In this document: piece after piece, positions 47,256-57,480 of the stretch
Position numbering within the stretch: position 1 is the first letter of the stretch
Layout of the letters: each line of letters starts with the position of its first letter
Assembly: GCA_020621405.1 (NCBI GenBank)
Contig: JAHRYN010000007.1
Coordinates: 118,506 to 182,505 of the forward strand
DNA: 64,000 bases
Reading direction: 5' to 3'
Source: Betaproteobacteria bacterium
Lineage (GTDB): Bacteria > Pseudomonadota > Gammaproteobacteria > Burkholderiales > Rhodocyclaceae
The notes under the pieces: generated by a model
The model's input: only the letters and a program-made list of their open reading frames with translations
What the model was told of the DNA's origin: nothing
Database searches by the model: none
Made by a program: the position numbers and the translations under genes

Positions 47256-48275
47256 TCAGGGCTTGCGGAACCGGTCGCCGACCGTGATCGGCCGTTTGGC
47301 GTCCATCACCAGCGCGTATGAAATGCTGTCGAACACACGGAACACGAACACCAGACCCGAACGTTCGTCCGGCAGCTGGTAGGAGTCGATCTTCTGTTGG
47401 TCGCGCAGTTCGACGTTCTTTCCGGCCAGGAAGGCACCGAACACGTGACCGATCTCGACGCCGTCCTTCGAGCCGCGGTTGAGCATCACGACATTGTGTC
47501 GGCCTGCAGACGCGACGCCGCCGACGATGCGCGCCACACTGCCACGGATGTCCTTGTCCGGCGCATGGGGCACGTATGCCATCAGTTCGGCCTGCCGCGC
47601 CGGCACCAGCCGGTCACCCTTGCCGATCTCGTACTGCGCCGACATTACCTCGAAGGTGGCAGGCTCGCCTTCGCGCACCAGCTTTGCATCACCGAGATAG
47701 GCCGCCTCGAAACCGAGCAGTTCCTTGGTCTCCGGATCCTGGATGGGCGCTGCCGGGCGATAGACATGCCAATGCTGCGTGTTGTCCGTCACGCCGCTGA
47801 CGTAGGCCACGTCACCGGCGCTCAGATAGACGCGCCCTTCCTGTGTGCCGACGATGCGTGGCGCCGTCTCGTTGAAACCGGCCTCGACCGCGATCGGTTT
47901 GGTCAGGAAAGGCTCGATCGCCTTGTGCGGAATCGAGGCGATCGGCTCGGCGACGGGTTCTTCGTAAGTCTTCGGCGACAGCTTGACCGGCTGGCCAACC
48001 CGCAATCTCGGCGAGCCGTTGAAGTCCTCGAGATAGACGATCTGCCCCGGATAGATCAGGTGCGGATTGCGGATCTGCTCGCGGTTCATGCGCCAGACCT
48101 CGGGCCAGCGCCACGGCTCCTTCAGGAACAGCCCGGCGATGCCCCACAGGGTGTCGCCGGGTTTGACAACGTGCCGGTCCGGCGCGTTGCTGGCCAGAGC
48201 GGGGGCCCGGTCAGACTGGGCGAAGGCGGTCACGCTTGAAAGGGCGACCAGCAGGGAGCATATAATCTTGCGCAT
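47256..48275 (-). CDS. secreted LysM-domain peptidoglycan-binding protein
   Basis: 339 residues from the ATG at 48275. A signal peptide (about 1-19, ending TAFA) is followed by a LysM domain (about 35-85: VVKPGDTLWGIAGLFLKEPWRWPEVW...NPHLIYPGQIVYL). The remainder is a conserved region found in betaproteobacterial LysM proteins, with GTQEGRVYLSAGDVAYV. It is likely a periplasmic peptidoglycan-associated protein. It is the first gene of a lysM-dprA-smg-topB minus-strand run and divergent from def. The 276-base gap to def holds no recognisable gene. Confidence 0.9.
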   Translation of the reverse strand: MRKIICSLLVALSSVTAFAQSDRAPALASNAPDRHVVKPGDTLWGIAGLFLKEPWRWPEVWRMNREQIRNPHLIYPGQIVYLEDFNGSPRLRVGQPVKLSPKTYEEPVAEPIASIPHKAIEPFLTKPIAVEAGFNETAPRIVGTQEGRVYLSAGDVAYVSGVTDNTQHWHVYRPAAPIQDPETKELLGFEAAYLGDAKLVREGEPATFEVMSAQYEIGKGDRLVPARQAELMAYVPHAPDKDIRGSVARIVGGVASAGRHNVVMLNRGSKDGVEIGHVFGAFLAGKNVELRDQQKIDSYQLPDERSGLVFVFRVFDSISYALVMDAKRPITVGDRFRKP

Positions 48276-48551
48276 GGTGTGGCCTCGCACTGGCAGTCTC
48301 CGTTGCGCGACAGCACTCGTTTCAGCGTCGCGCGACCGGAACCTGCCCGGGGGTTTGCCTCTCAATATCGTTACGGACCGGCGCTGTTGCGCCGTCGTTG
48401 CACGTACAGACCTGTCGGCCATCAATCACCGCCACTGGCGGGCAATCGACGAGGCTCAAGCCATCTGCATGCGCAAGTGTAGCAAGCTGCGTTACGTAAT
48501 GACAGTCTGCATGAAAATTCACTGCTAATCCATTAAATCAGCACGACTTTT

Positions 48552-49055
48552 ATGGCCCTGCTCCCGATACTGAAGTTTCCTGACCCCCGCCTTCGCAAGA
48601 AGGCCTCCCCGGTCGCCACGGTGGACGAATCCATCCGCAAGCTGGCCGCCGACATGGCTGAAACCATGTATGCGGCGCCGGGCATCGGGCTGGCCGCCAC
48701 GCAGGTCGATGTACACCGCCAGGTCATCGTGATCGATACCAGCGATGACCGCAGTGAACTGCTCACGCTGATCAACCCGCGCATCGTCGAGCGCGACGGC
48801 GAACAGGTATATGAAGAGGGCTGCCTGTCGCTGCCCGGCATCTACGACAAGGTGACGCGCGCCGAACACGTCCGGGTGGTGACGCAGACGCTGGACGGCG
48901 GCGAGCGCGAAATCGAGGCGCACGGGCTGCTCGCCGTGTGCATCCAGCACGAGATGGATCACCTCCAGGGCAAGGTGTTCGTCGATCACCTGTCCCAGCT
49001 CAAGCAGACCCGCATCAGGACCCGGCTGATGAAGCAGGCGCGCGAGAGCGCCTGA
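48552..49055 (+). CDS. def: peptide deformylase
   Basis: 167 residues. Def removes the N-formyl group from new proteins, using a metal ion. All three motifs are intact: [17 protein letters not shown] (metal-binding Cys) and QHEMDHLQG (two His, catalytic Glu). The ribosome-binding site is weak. Its stop overlaps the fmt start (TGATG), so translation is coupled. Confidence 0.98.
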   Translation: MALLPILKFPDPRLRKKASPVATVDESIRKLAADMAETMYAAPGIGLAATQVDVHRQVIVIDTSDDRSELLTLINPRIVERDGEQVYEEGCLSLPGIYDKVTRAEHVRVVTQTLDGGEREIEAHGLLAVCIQHEMDHLQGKVFVDHLSQLKQTRIRTRLMKQARESA

Positions 49056-50005
49056 TGCGACCCCGCATCGCGTTCGCCGGCACGCCCGAATTCGCTGCGC
49101 GCGTACTCGATGCCCTGACCGGCTTCGACTGCGACATCCCACTGGTACTCACGCAACCCGACCGGCCATCCGGACGCGGCATGAAGCTGCTGCCCGGTCC
49201 GGTCAAGCAGCGCGCACTGGCGCACGGACTGACCGTCGCGCAGCCAGCCACACTGAAGACACCGGAACTGCGCGCGCCGCTGGTCGTAGCCGCGCCCGAC
49301 CTGCTGGTGGTCGTCGCCTACGGCCTGCTGCTGCCACCGTCCGTACTCGAAATACCGCGGCTGGGCTGCATCAACATCCACGCCTCCTTGCTGCCACGCT
49401 GGCGCGGTGCGGCGCCGATACAGCGCGCGATCGAAGCCGGTGACCGACGCACCGGCATCACGCTGATGCAGATGGATGCCGGACTCGACACCGGACCGAT
49501 GCTCGCCGAGTGCGCACTCGACATCCATGACACCGAAACGGCTGCCTCGCTGCACGATCGTCTGGCGGAAGCCGGCGCACGGCTGCTGACCGACACACTG
49601 CCTGACCTGCTGGCCGGGCGCATCGAGGCACAGCCGCAACCGGAAGCCGGCGCATGCTACGCCGCCAAGATCAGCAAGGCCGAGGCGGCACTGGATTTCC
49701 GGCGCCCGGCGATCGAGCTGGATCGGAGGATCCGCGCCTTCGATCCTTTTCCGGGCGCAGTGATGACCGTCGACGCGGCTGCGATCAAGGTGTGGCGCGC
49801 CTCGCCCGAGGCGCTGCCGGGCGCACCCGGCGTCATCAGCCAGGTCGGCGATGACGGCATCTGGATAGGCTGCGGACAGGGTTCGCTGCGGGTGACCGAA
49901 CTGCAGGTCGCCGGCGGGCGTCGCCTGCCGGTATCCGAATTCCTGCGCGGGCACCCTTTTTCAGCCGGCCAGCGCGCAGACCTCCCGGACCGGACCGACG
50001 ACTGA
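49055..50005 (+). CDS. fmt: methionyl-tRNA formyltransferase
   Basis: 316 residues from the ATG at 49055. Fmt formylates initiator Met-tRNA with 10-formyltetrahydrofolate. The catalytic site [21 protein letters not shown] contains the essential Asn and His, and [12 protein letters not shown] the catalytic Asp. A C-terminal OB-fold domain (about 205-305) is present. It is coupled to def by a 1-base overlap. Confidence 0.97.
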   Translation: MRPRIAFAGTPEFAARVLDALTGFDCDIPLVLTQPDRPSGRGMKLLPGPVKQRALAHGLTVAQPATLKTPELRAPLVVAAPDLLVVVAYGLLLPPSVLEIPRLGCINIHASLLPRWRGAAPIQRAIEAGDRRTGITLMQMDAGLDTGPMLAECALDIHDTETAASLHDRLAEAGARLLTDTLPDLLAGRIEAQPQPEAGACYAAKISKAEAALDFRRPAIELDRRIRAFDPFPGAVMTVDAAAIKVWRASPEALPGAPGVISQVGDDGIWIGCGQGSLRVTELQVAGGRRLPVSEFLRGHPFSAGQRADLPDRTDD

Positions 50006-50075
50006 CCGGACCGTTGAATTTTCTGCACCGGACGCAATCTATGGTGCGTCCAATTTCTGCTTGAGGATGACTGCA

Positions 50076-50924
50076 ATGTTCGGCAACTGGCTCAAGACTT
50101 CGATTCTGATGGCGGGCATCGTCGCGCTGTTCGGCGTCGTCGGTGCGGCCATAGGCGGCAAGGGCGGCATGCTGCTCGCGCTGCTGTTCGGTGGTGCGAT
50201 GAACCTGTGGGCTTACTGGTTCTCCGACAAGATGGTGCTGCGCATGTACAACGCGCGGGAAGTCGATGCCACGTCGTCGCCCTACCTGTACAACATGGTG
50301 GCGGAACTGGCCCGGCGTGCCGACCTGCCGATGCCGCGCGTCTACCTCATCGACGAGGCACAGCCCAATGCCTTCGCCACCGGCCGCAATCCGGAAAACG
50401 CTGCGGTCGCGGCCACGACCGGCATCGTCCAGATGCTGTCGGCGCGCGAACTGCGCGGCGTCATGGCACACGAACTGGCGCACGTGAAGAACCGCGACAT
50501 CCTGATCTCGACCCTATCGGCCACGGTGTCCGGCGCCATTTCATCGCTGGCGCAGTTCGGCATGTTCTTCGGCGGCGGCCGCGACTCGGAAGGACGCCCG
50601 GCGAACCCCATCGTGGGTATCATCGTCGCCGTACTCGCACCGATTGCGGCAATGCTGATCCAGATGGCGATCTCGCGGACCCGCGAATTCGGTGCCGACC
50701 GCGGTGGCGCGGAAATATCCGGCGATCCGCATGCGCTGGCCGACGCGCTGACGAAAATCGATGCCTACGCACGAGGAATTCCCATGCACACCGCGGAACA
50801 GCACCCGGAAACCGGCCAGATGATGATCATGAATCCGCTGTCAGGCGGCGGCCTGCGCGGCCTGTTCAGCACCCATCCCGCCACCGAAGAACGCGTCGCG
50901 CGGCTGCGCGCGCTGGCCCGCTGA
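50076..50924 (+). CDS. htpX: membrane zinc metalloprotease HtpX
   Basis: 282 residues from the ATG at 50076, preceded by TTGAGGATG. HtpX degrades misfolded inner-membrane proteins. Two N-terminal helices (about 10-50), the zinc motif [10 protein letters not shown] (about 136-145), two further helices (about 150-215) and the third-ligand region [11 protein letters not shown] are present. It sits between fmt and rsmB, as in related betaproteobacteria. Confidence 0.95.
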   Translation: MFGNWLKTSILMAGIVALFGVVGAAIGGKGGMLLALLFGGAMNLWAYWFSDKMVLRMYNAREVDATSSPYLYNMVAELARRADLPMPRVYLIDEAQPNAFATGRNPENAAVAATTGIVQMLSARELRGVMAHELAHVKNRDILISTLSATVSGAISSLAQFGMFFGGGRDSEGRPANPIVGIIVAVLAPIAAMLIQMAISRTREFGADRGGAEISGDPHALADALTKIDAYARGIPMHTAEQHPETGQMMIMNPLSGGGLRGLFSTHPATEERVARLRALAR

Positions 50925-50926
50925 TC

Positions 50927-51316
50927 ATGGATCGCGGCTGGCGGCCCGACGGCGGCGCACTCAATGTGCTGGGCGGGCCACTGGAGCCCTGTTCTTTCAG
51001 GCCGCTGACCGGCTTCTTCCGCGATGGCTGCTGCAACACCGACGAGAACGACTTCGGTTCGCACACGGTCTGCGCGGTGATGACCGACGACTTCCTCGTC
51101 TTTTCGCGCGACCGCGGCAATGACCTGTCGACGCCGCGTCCGGAATTAGATTTTCCGGGCCTGCGCGCCGGCGACCGCTGGTGCCTGTGCGCGGCCCGCT
51201 GGCGCGAAGCTTTCGACGCCGGCAAGGCACCGCAGGTGGTACTGGTTGCCACGCATCAGACCGCGCTGCGCCATGCGCCGCTGGAGGCGTTCCAGCGCCA
51301 TGCCTGGGCGGGCTGA
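50927..51316 (+). CDS. DUF2237 family protein
   Basis: 129 residues from the ATG at 50927, two bases after the htpX stop. The family signature is clear: NVLGGPLEPCS, TGFFRDGCCNT, GNDLSTPRPELDFPGLRAGDRWCLCA and VVLVATHQTAL. Several conserved Cys residues may bind metal or form disulfides. The function is unknown. It probably forms an operon with htpX. Confidence 0.9.
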   Translation: MDRGWRPDGGALNVLGGPLEPCSFRPLTGFFRDGCCNTDENDFGSHTVCAVMTDDFLVFSRDRGNDLSTPRPELDFPGLRAGDRWCLCAARWREAFDAGKAPQVVLVATHQTALRHAPLEAFQRHAWAG

Positions 51317-51373
51317 GCGCACGGCGTACAATCCGGCGCCGGGCGGACGTCGCCCTTCGTCAGCGCCATCACC

Positions 51374-52684
51374 TTGAGTCCTTCACCCCCCCGCAGCAGG
51401 CAACCCGCACCCGATTCCCTGGCCGCCTCAATGCTCGGCGCCGCGCACGCGGTCGCCGCCGTGCTGGCCGGTGACGCACTCGACGAGGCCTTCGGCCGCA
51501 CGCCGGAAGCGCTGTCGGGCAACACGGCTGCGGTGCGCGACATGGCCTACCAATGCCTGCGCGCGCATGCAGCATTGGAACGGCGACTCGCCGTGCTGAT
51601 GCCGAAACCGCTGCACCAGTTCGATCGCCGGGCGCTGCTTCAGGTCGCGCTGTGCCGGCTCGAAGCGCGCCCCGAAGGTGCGCACACCACCGTCAACCAG
51701 GCGGTCGAGGCGGCCCGGACGATGGGCGGCGAACGCTTCGGCGGCCTGATGAACGCGGTGCTGCGCAGCGCCCAGAGGCGCACCGCCGAACTGGATGCGG
51801 CAGTCGCCGGCGACGATGCGGCGCGCTGGCAGCATCCGCGCTGGTGGCTGGACACGCTGCGCCACGACCACCCGACGCACTGGCAGGACATCGCACTCCA
51901 GGGCAACACCCATCCGCCGATGTCGCTGCGCGTCAACCTGCGCCGCAGTTCGCTGGACAAGGCGCTGGCGCAACTGGCCGAAGCAGGCATCGAGGCGGTC
52001 GCCCGCGGCGACACCGGCATCCTGCTGGCCAGACCCTGCCCGGTCGCCAGACTGCCCGGCTTCGCGGCCGGCGAACTGTCGGTACAGGACCTGGGCGCGC
52101 AGCGCGCCGCCGGACTGCTCGACGTACGCCCCGGACAGCGCGTGCTCGATGCCTGCGCAGCACCAGGCGGCAAGGCTTCGCACCTGCTCGAACTGGCCGA
52201 CATCGATCTGCTGGCGCTGGACCACAGCGCCCACCGCGCGCAACGCATCACCGAGAATTTCGAACGCCTCGGGCTGAACGCCCGCATCGCGATCGCCGAT
52301 GCCGCCGACCTCGATGCGTGGTGGGACGGCAAGCCGTTCGATCGCATCCTGGCCGACGTACCGTGCAGCGCGTCCGGCGTCGTGCGCCGCCACCCGGATG
52401 CCAAGTGCCTGCGCCGGCCGGCCGATGTCGCGAAGTTCGCGGCGCAGCAGCGCGCGCTGCTCGAGGCTCTTTGGCGCGTGCTCGCTCCCGGTGGTAAATT
52501 GCTCTACGCCACCTGCTCGGTATTCCGCGCCGAAAATCAGGATCAGGTGGCGTCCTTCGTGACCCGCCATGCCGACTGCCAACGCCTGAGCCCATGTGGC
52601 GTATTCGACCTGCAACTGCTGCCCACCGCCGAGCATGACGGCTTCTTCTACGCACTGCTGCAGAAGCAGGTCGCCCCTGTCTGA
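51374..52684 (+). CDS. rsmB: 16S rRNA (cytosine(967)-C5)-methyltransferase
   Basis: 436 residues if the TTG at 51374 is the start; the ATG at 51431 would remove 19 residues and is a fair alternative. RsmB methylates C967 of 16S rRNA with SAM. A NusB-like RNA-binding domain comes first (about 15-150), then the methyltransferase: DACAAPGGKASHLLEL (SAM motif I), ADVPCSASGVVRRHPD (motif IV Cys) and YATCSVFRAENQDQV (catalytic Cys). Confidence 0.95.
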   Translation: MSPSPPRSRQPAPDSLAASMLGAAHAVAAVLAGDALDEAFGRTPEALSGNTAAVRDMAYQCLRAHAALERRLAVLMPKPLHQFDRRALLQVALCRLEARPEGAHTTVNQAVEAARTMGGERFGGLMNAVLRSAQRRTAELDAAVAGDDAARWQHPRWWLDTLRHDHPTHWQDIALQGNTHPPMSLRVNLRRSSLDKALAQLAEAGIEAVARGDTGILLARPCPVARLPGFAAGELSVQDLGAQRAAGLLDVRPGQRVLDACAAPGGKASHLLELADIDLLALDHSAHRAQRITENFERLGLNARIAIADAADLDAWWDGKPFDRILADVPCSASGVVRRHPDAKCLRRPADVAKFAAQQRALLEALWRVLAPGGKLLYATCSVFRAENQDQVASFVTRHADCQRLSPCGVFDLQLLPTAEHDGFFYALLQKQVAPV

Positions 52685-53258
52685 CCTGACACCCCGCGCG
52701 CTGCGTGCGCTGCTGTTCACGCTGCTGATGTGCGTGCACGCGGCGTGCAGTGCGGCCGGCGGCATCACCATGCGCGAATTGCGGCTGGACAGCACGGACG
52801 ACGGCTATCAGCTGTCGACCGACATCGCGGTCACGCTGTCGCCGCGGCTGGCCGAAGCGGTCACACGCGGCGTCGCACTGTATTTCATCCTCGAATTCGA
52901 CATCCGCCGGCCGCGCTGGTACTGGCTGGACGAAAACGTCGCCGAGCGCACGCAGACCTACCGGCTGAGCTACTACGCGCTGACCCGGCAGTACCGAGTG
53001 TCGACCGGCGCACTGCACCAGAGCTTCGATTCGCTGGAAGAGGCGCTCAACCTGATCGGCCGGCTGCGCAGCTGGCCGGTGACCGAGCACAACCGCCTGA
53101 AGACCGGCGAAAGCTATGTCGCCTCGCTGCGGCTGCGGCTCGACGTCACCCAGCTGCCCAAGCCCTTCCAGCTCAGCGCGATGAGCAACCGCGACTGGAC
53201 GCTGGAATCGGAATGGGAACGCTGGGGTTTCACCGCCCGGGCACCGGAGGCGAGATGA
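52635..53258 (+). CDS. DUF4390 secreted protein
   Basis: About 207 residues if the ATG at 52635 is used; the start is uncertain because the N-terminus overlaps rsmB by 50 bases. A CTG at 52677 with AGCAGG upstream, or the ATG at 52728, are alternatives. The hydrophobic LRALLFTLLMCVHAACSAAGG is a signal peptide. The DUF4390 domain follows, with YFILEFDIRRPRWYWLDE and SYYALTRQYRVSTGALHQSF. Its stop overlaps the ntrY start (ATGA). The family usually accompanies ntrY-ntrX in betaproteobacteria; its role is unknown. Confidence 0.82.
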   Translation: MTASSTHCCRSRSPLSDLTPRALRALLFTLLMCVHAACSAAGGITMRELRLDSTDDGYQLSTDIAVTLSPRLAEAVTRGVALYFILEFDIRRPRWYWLDENVAERTQTYRLSYYALTRQYRVSTGALHQSFDSLEEALNLIGRLRSWPVTEHNRLKTGESYVASLRLRLDVTQLPKPFQLSAMSNRDWTLESEWERWGFTARAPEAR

Positions 53259-55357
53259 GGCATTTCATCATCGCCACCACCGCACTCAGCGGAATACTGC
53301 TGCTGCTTCTATCGCTGGCCAGCGAAAACACCACGCTGTTCGCCCGCAACTACCCGCTGCTGCTCGGCCTGAACATTGCTGTGGCAGCCGGCCTGCTCGC
53401 GCTGGTCGCCTGGCTGGTGACGCAGCTGCTGCGCGATCACCGCGCAGCAGTGTTCGGCTCGCGCCTGAAGCTGCGCCTGTTCGCCGCCTTCGCTGCGCTG
53501 GCGGTCGCGCCCGGCGCACTGATCTACGTGCTGTCGGTCAATTTCGTATCGCGCTCGGTCGACTCCTGGTTCAACGTGCGCATCGAGCAGGCGCTGGAGG
53601 GCGGTCTGGTACTGGGCCGCAACACGCTTGACTACCTGTCGGCCGATCTGCTGGACAAGGCACGCTCGATGGCACGCGATCTGAACGACACGCCGCCGCT
53701 CAAGCGCAGCGCCCGCCTCGACATCCTGCGCGAACAGTCGGGCGCGGCCAGCGCCACGCTGTTCTCGCCGCAGGGACGGGTGGTGACGACCAGTTCGGCC
53801 GACACCCGGCTGGTGCCGCAACTGCCGTCGCCGACCCAGCTGCGTCAGGCGCGTCAGGGCGCCGGACTGACGATGGTCGAGACCGACACCGCCGACGGGC
53901 TGACGGTACGCGCGCTGATCTTCATCGGCGGCAGTTCGCTGGCATCCGACGCCCCGGTGCTGCAACTGACCCAGCCGCTGCCCGCTTCGCTCGCCCGCAA
54001 TGCCGAAGCGGTGCAGAACGCCTACCGCGACTATCAGGAACTGTCGCTGGCCCGGCTCGGACTCAAGCGCATCTTCTCGCTGACACTGACGCTGGCGCTG
54101 CTGCTGGCCCTGCTGTCGGCGCTGGCGGTCGCATTCGTGATCAGTCGCCGCATGTCGGCGCCACTGTCCATCCTGGCGCGCGGTACCGACGCCGTGATGC
54201 AGGGCGACTTCAGCCCGATTCCGGCGCTCGCCACGCGCGACGAGCTGGGCACGCTGACCCAGTCCTTCCGCCGGATGACCGAACAGCTGAACGACGCACG
54301 CGCGCAGGCCGAACGCAGCCGCACCGAGACCGAAACCGCGCGCACCTACCTCGAAGGTGTGCTGGGCAACCTGTCGGCCGGCGTGCTCGCCTTCGGTCCA
54401 TCCACCCGGCTGCGCGCCGCCAACCAGGGTGCCATGGCCATCCTCGACGACCGGCTCGAGGGCTGGGAGGCGCTGTCGCTGGCGCAGTGGCCGCGTCACC
54501 CGGAACTGCGCGATGCCATCGTGGCCGCGATCGACGACGGCCAGGAGTCATGGAGCCGGCAGATCGACATCGCCGATCCGTTCGGTCCCGGCAAGACCCT
54601 GCTGCTGCGCGGCTCGCAACTGCCGCAGGCCGGCGGCGGCGGCTTCGTCGTGGTGTTCGACGACATCACCCAGCTGATTTCCGCGCAGCGCAGCGCAGCC
54701 TGGGGCGAAGTGGCACGCCGGCTGGCGCACGAAATCAAGAATCCGCTGACGCCGATCCAGCTGTCGGCCGAGCGGCTGCAGTTCAAGCTGTCCGACAAGC
54801 TGGACCCTGAAGGCCAGCGCCTGCTGGCGCGGGCCACCTCGACCATCGTCGATCAGGTCGAGGCGATGAAGAACATGGTGAATGCCTTCCGCGACTACGC
54901 GCGGCTGCCGCAGCCGGTGCTGGCACCGCTGAACCTGAACCGGCTGGTCGACGAGGTACTCGGCCTGTACGACACGGCGCAGCCAGGCATCGACCGGCAG
55001 CTGGAGGCCGATCTGCCCGAAATCACCGGCGACGCCGGCCAACTGCGCCAGGTCATCCACAACCTGCTGCAGAACGCGCAGGACGCACTGTCCGACTCCG
55101 CCGCGCCCTGCATCAGCATCCGGACGCGACGCCGCGGCGGTCGCGTGGAACTGGCGGTGCGCGACAACGGCAACGGCTTCCCGCCGCAGGTGCTGGCACG
55201 CGCGTTCGAGCCCTACGTCACGTCCAAGGCGCGCGGTACCGGCCTCGGGCTGGCCATCGTGAAGAAGATCGTCGACGAACACGACGGACGCATAGAGATA
55301 GAGAACGTCGCGCCGCACGGCGCGGAAATCCGCATAGCGCTGCCGCTGGCAGCCTGA
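53255..55357 (+). CDS. ntrY: NtrY-like membrane sensor histidine kinase
   Basis: 700 residues. It has two N-terminal transmembrane helices (about 5-22, 30-58), a third near 75-95, a periplasmic domain (about 97-270) and a further helix (about 270-297). These lead to HAMP, a PAS-like domain, the HisKA motif RRLAHEIKNPLTPIQLSAERL and a catalytic domain with LLQNAQDAL, VRDNGNGFP and GTGLGLAIV. In proteobacteria NtrY phosphorylates NtrX to adjust nitrogen or envelope/redox responses. The ATG overlaps the DUF4390 stop by 4 bases. Confidence 0.92.
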   Translation: MRHFIIATTALSGILLLLLSLASENTTLFARNYPLLLGLNIAVAAGLLALVAWLVTQLLRDHRAAVFGSRLKLRLFAAFAALAVAPGALIYVLSVNFVSRSVDSWFNVRIEQALEGGLVLGRNTLDYLSADLLDKARSMARDLNDTPPLKRSARLDILREQSGAASATLFSPQGRVVTTSSADTRLVPQLPSPTQLRQARQGAGLTMVETDTADGLTVRALIFIGGSSLASDAPVLQLTQPLPASLARNAEAVQNAYRDYQELSLARLGLKRIFSLTLTLALLLALLSALAVAFVISRRMSAPLSILARGTDAVMQGDFSPIPALATRDELGTLTQSFRRMTEQLNDARAQAERSRTETETARTYLEGVLGNLSAGVLAFGPSTRLRAANQGAMAILDDRLEGWEALSLAQWPRHPELRDAIVAAIDDGQESWSRQIDIADPFGPGKTLLLRGSQLPQAGGGGFVVVFDDITQLISAQRSAAWGEVARRLAHEIKNPLTPIQLSAERLQFKLSDKLDPEGQRLLARATSTIVDQVEAMKNMVNAFRDYARLPQPVLAPLNLNRLVDEVLGLYDTAQPGIDRQLEADLPEITGDAGQLRQVIHNLLQNAQDALSDSAAPCISIRTRRRGGRVELAVRDNGNGFPPQVLARAFEPYVTSKARGTGLGLAIVKKIVDEHDGRIEIENVAPHGAEIRIALPLAA

Positions 55358-55370
55358 AAGTCAGGAAAAC

Positions 55371-56618
55371 ATGGCTCGCATACTGGTTGTAGATGACGAA
55401 ATGGGCATCCGGGAGCTGCTCTCGGAAATCCTCAGGGACGAAGGACACGACGTGACGCTGGCCGAAAACGCGGCGAGCGCGCGCGCTGCGCGTCAGGCGA
55501 TGCGCCCCGACCTCGTGCTGCTCGATATCTGGATGCCCGACACCGACGGCATCACGCTGCTCAAGGAGTGGGCTTCAGGCGGCCAGCTGACCATGCCGGT
55601 CATCATGATGTCCGGCCACGGCACCATAGATTCAGCGGTCGAGGCAACCCGGATCGGCGCGCTGGACTTCCTGGAGAAACCGATCGCACTGGCCAAGCTG
55701 CTGTCCAGCGTCAAGCGCGCGCTGCTGCGCAGCGCGCCGGCCGAACAACGGCCGGCCGCGCCCTCCCTGGCCGGCATCACGCGCAACGGCGCGCTGCGCG
55801 ACCTGCGGCGCCGGCTGGAACAGGTGGCCGGCCGTTCGCGCATCGTCATGCTGCGCTGCGGCCCGTCGAGCTTCGCCGAACTGGCCGCACGCACGCTGGC
55901 AACACCGGGCCGCCGCTGGCTGGACTTCGCCACCATCGCCGGCGCGATCACCCAGGAGCAGCTCGATGCGGCGCGCGGCGGCATCATCCACACCGGGGAC
56001 ATCGGCGGACTGTCGCGCATGCAGCAGAAGAACCTTGCCTTCGCCATGGAGCGGCTCGACCGGCTCGACGCGCGGCTGATCGCCAGCTGCGCGCAGGGCC
56101 AGGCCGAACTGTGCGCGGCCGGCTGGGACGACGGCCTGCTGTCACGCTTGTTCGAGGTCGTCCTGCCGCTGCCGGCGCTGGCCGAACTGCGCGACGAAAT
56201 CGGTGATCTGGCGGACGAGGTTATCAAGCATCTGGCCGACGCCGGCGAAATCCCGCGCTGCCGGCTGGATGACGCGGCTCGGCCGCTGCTGCGCCAGCAC
56301 ACCTGGCCCGGCGGCTACGGCGAACTGGTGTCGACCCTGCGTTCGGCGGCGCTGGCCAGCCTGGATGCCGACATCGACGCCAGCGCCTTGCGCGCGCTGC
56401 TGAGACCAGCCGGCAACGTCGCTCTGCCCGGCCTCGACCAGCCGCTGCGCGAAGCGCGCGAAGCCTTCGAGCGCCTCTACTTCGAGCACCACATGGAACG
56501 GGAAGGCGGCAACATGACGCGGCTGGCCGAGCGCTCGGGACTGGAGCGCACCCACCTTTACCGCAAGCTCAAGCAACTGGGCATGCCGGTCGGGCGCCGC
56601 ATCGAACAGCCGGAATGA
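55371..56618 (+). CDS. ntrX: NtrX-like response regulator with a degenerate AAA+ domain
   Basis: 415 residues. The receiver domain (1-120) is intact: VVDDE, phosphorylatable Asp52 in LLDIWMPDTDG, and Lys103. The middle is recognisably a sigma-54 activator ATPase, but eroded: the Walker A site (expected GETGTGKE) reads LRCGPSSFAE (161-170), Walker B reads GGIIHTGDIGG (203-213), and no GAFTGA loop is present. Remnants such as RLFEVVLPLPALAELRDEI and HTWPGGYGEL survive. The Fis helix-turn-helix (about 360-405, EGGNMTRLAERSGLERTHLYRKLKQLGM) is intact. It should bind DNA without activating sigma-54. It is 13 bases downstream of ntrY. Confidence 0.9.
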   Translation: MARILVVDDEMGIRELLSEILRDEGHDVTLAENAASARAARQAMRPDLVLLDIWMPDTDGITLLKEWASGGQLTMPVIMMSGHGTIDSAVEATRIGALDFLEKPIALAKLLSSVKRALLRSAPAEQRPAAPSLAGITRNGALRDLRRRLEQVAGRSRIVMLRCGPSSFAELAARTLATPGRRWLDFATIAGAITQEQLDAARGGIIHTGDIGGLSRMQQKNLAFAMERLDRLDARLIASCAQGQAELCAAGWDDGLLSRLFEVVLPLPALAELRDEIGDLADEVIKHLADAGEIPRCRLDDAARPLLRQHTWPGGYGELVSTLRSAALASLDADIDASALRALLRPAGNVALPGLDQPLREAREAFERLYFEHHMEREGGNMTRLAERSGLERTHLYRKLKQLGMPVGRRIEQPE

Positions 56619-56658
56619 CAAGCGGAATGACGCGGCGCGGCCACACGCCGAAGCACGC

Positions 56659-57480
56659 TCAGCCGCGTTGGCGGAAGGTCAGGTAATACACGCCTGCCAC
56701 CAGGATGCTGCCGCCGACGATGTTGCCGAGCGTCGCCGCCAGCAGATTGACCGCCATGCCAGCCAGGGTCAGTCCTGACAGATCGACGCCGGCGGGCACC
56801 ACACCGGTCGCATGCAGCAGCATGCCCATCGGGATGAAGTACATGTTGGCGACGCAGTGCTCGAAGCCGGCCGCGACAAAGGCCGAAACCGGAAACACGA
56901 TGGCCAGCACCTTGTCGGTCACGCTGCGGCCGGCGGTCGCCAGCCAGACCGCCAGGCACACCAGCGCATTGCACAGGATGCCCTTGACGAACACTGCGGC
57001 GAACGGCGTCGCCGTCTTTGTCGCCGCCACCTTCACATAGGTCTGGGCGATGGCACCGCCATTCATGTCCGGGTGGTGCGACAGGAATACCAGCAGCACC
57101 ATGCCGAGCGCACCGACCGCGTTGGCCACATAGACGATGGCCCAGTTGCGCGCCAGCAGCGCAAACGGAATGTGTCCCTCGGCCCAGGCCATCACCAGGA
57201 AGTTGTTGCCGGTGAACAGCTCCGCCCCGGCCACCGCAACCAGAATCAGCCCGAGCGAGAAGGCCAGCCCGCCGAGTACCCGCGTCGCCGCGAAACCGAG
57301 CGACGCGTCGCTCGAGACCAGCGTGAAATACAGAGCGCCGAAACCGATGAAGGCACCGGCCAGAATGCCCAGCATGAACATCGTGCGCAGTGGCAGATTC
57401 GCCTTCACGATGCCGATGCTTTCGACCTTCTCGGCAATTTCCTTCGGTGAATAAAGATCGATTCCGAGATTGCTGGCCAT
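56659..57480 (-). CDS. formate/nitrite transporter (FocA/NirC) family protein
   Basis: 273 residues from the ATG at 57480, with GGAGGAAAG upstream. Six transmembrane helices match the FNT pentameric channel fold. Conserved segments are visible: GAFIGFGALYFTLV, AELFTGNNFLVM (FNT loop region), VKGILCNALVCLAVW and FEHCVANMYFIPMG (second half motif, containing the central His). It may carry formate, nitrite or a similar monovalent acid; which one cannot be decided here. It stands alone on the minus strand. Confidence 0.92.
   Translation of the reverse strand: MASNLGIDLYSPKEIAEKVESIGIVKANLPLRTMFMLGILAGAFIGFGALYFTLVSSDASLGFAATRVLGGLAFSLGLILVAVAGAELFTGNNFLVMAWAEGHIPFALLARNWAIVYVANAVGALGMVLLVFLSHHPDMNGGAIAQTYVKVAATKTATPFAAVFVKGILCNALVCLAVWLATAGRSVTDKVLAIVFPVSAFVAAGFEHCVANMYFIPMGMLLHATGVVPAGVDLSGLTLAGMAVNLLAATLGNIVGGSILVAGVYYLTFRQRG

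Noticed and set aside
48259..48264. TATAAT on the plus strand upstream of def
   Set aside because: It lies inside the beginning of the LysM coding sequence, almost 300 bases from def, with no matching -35 box.
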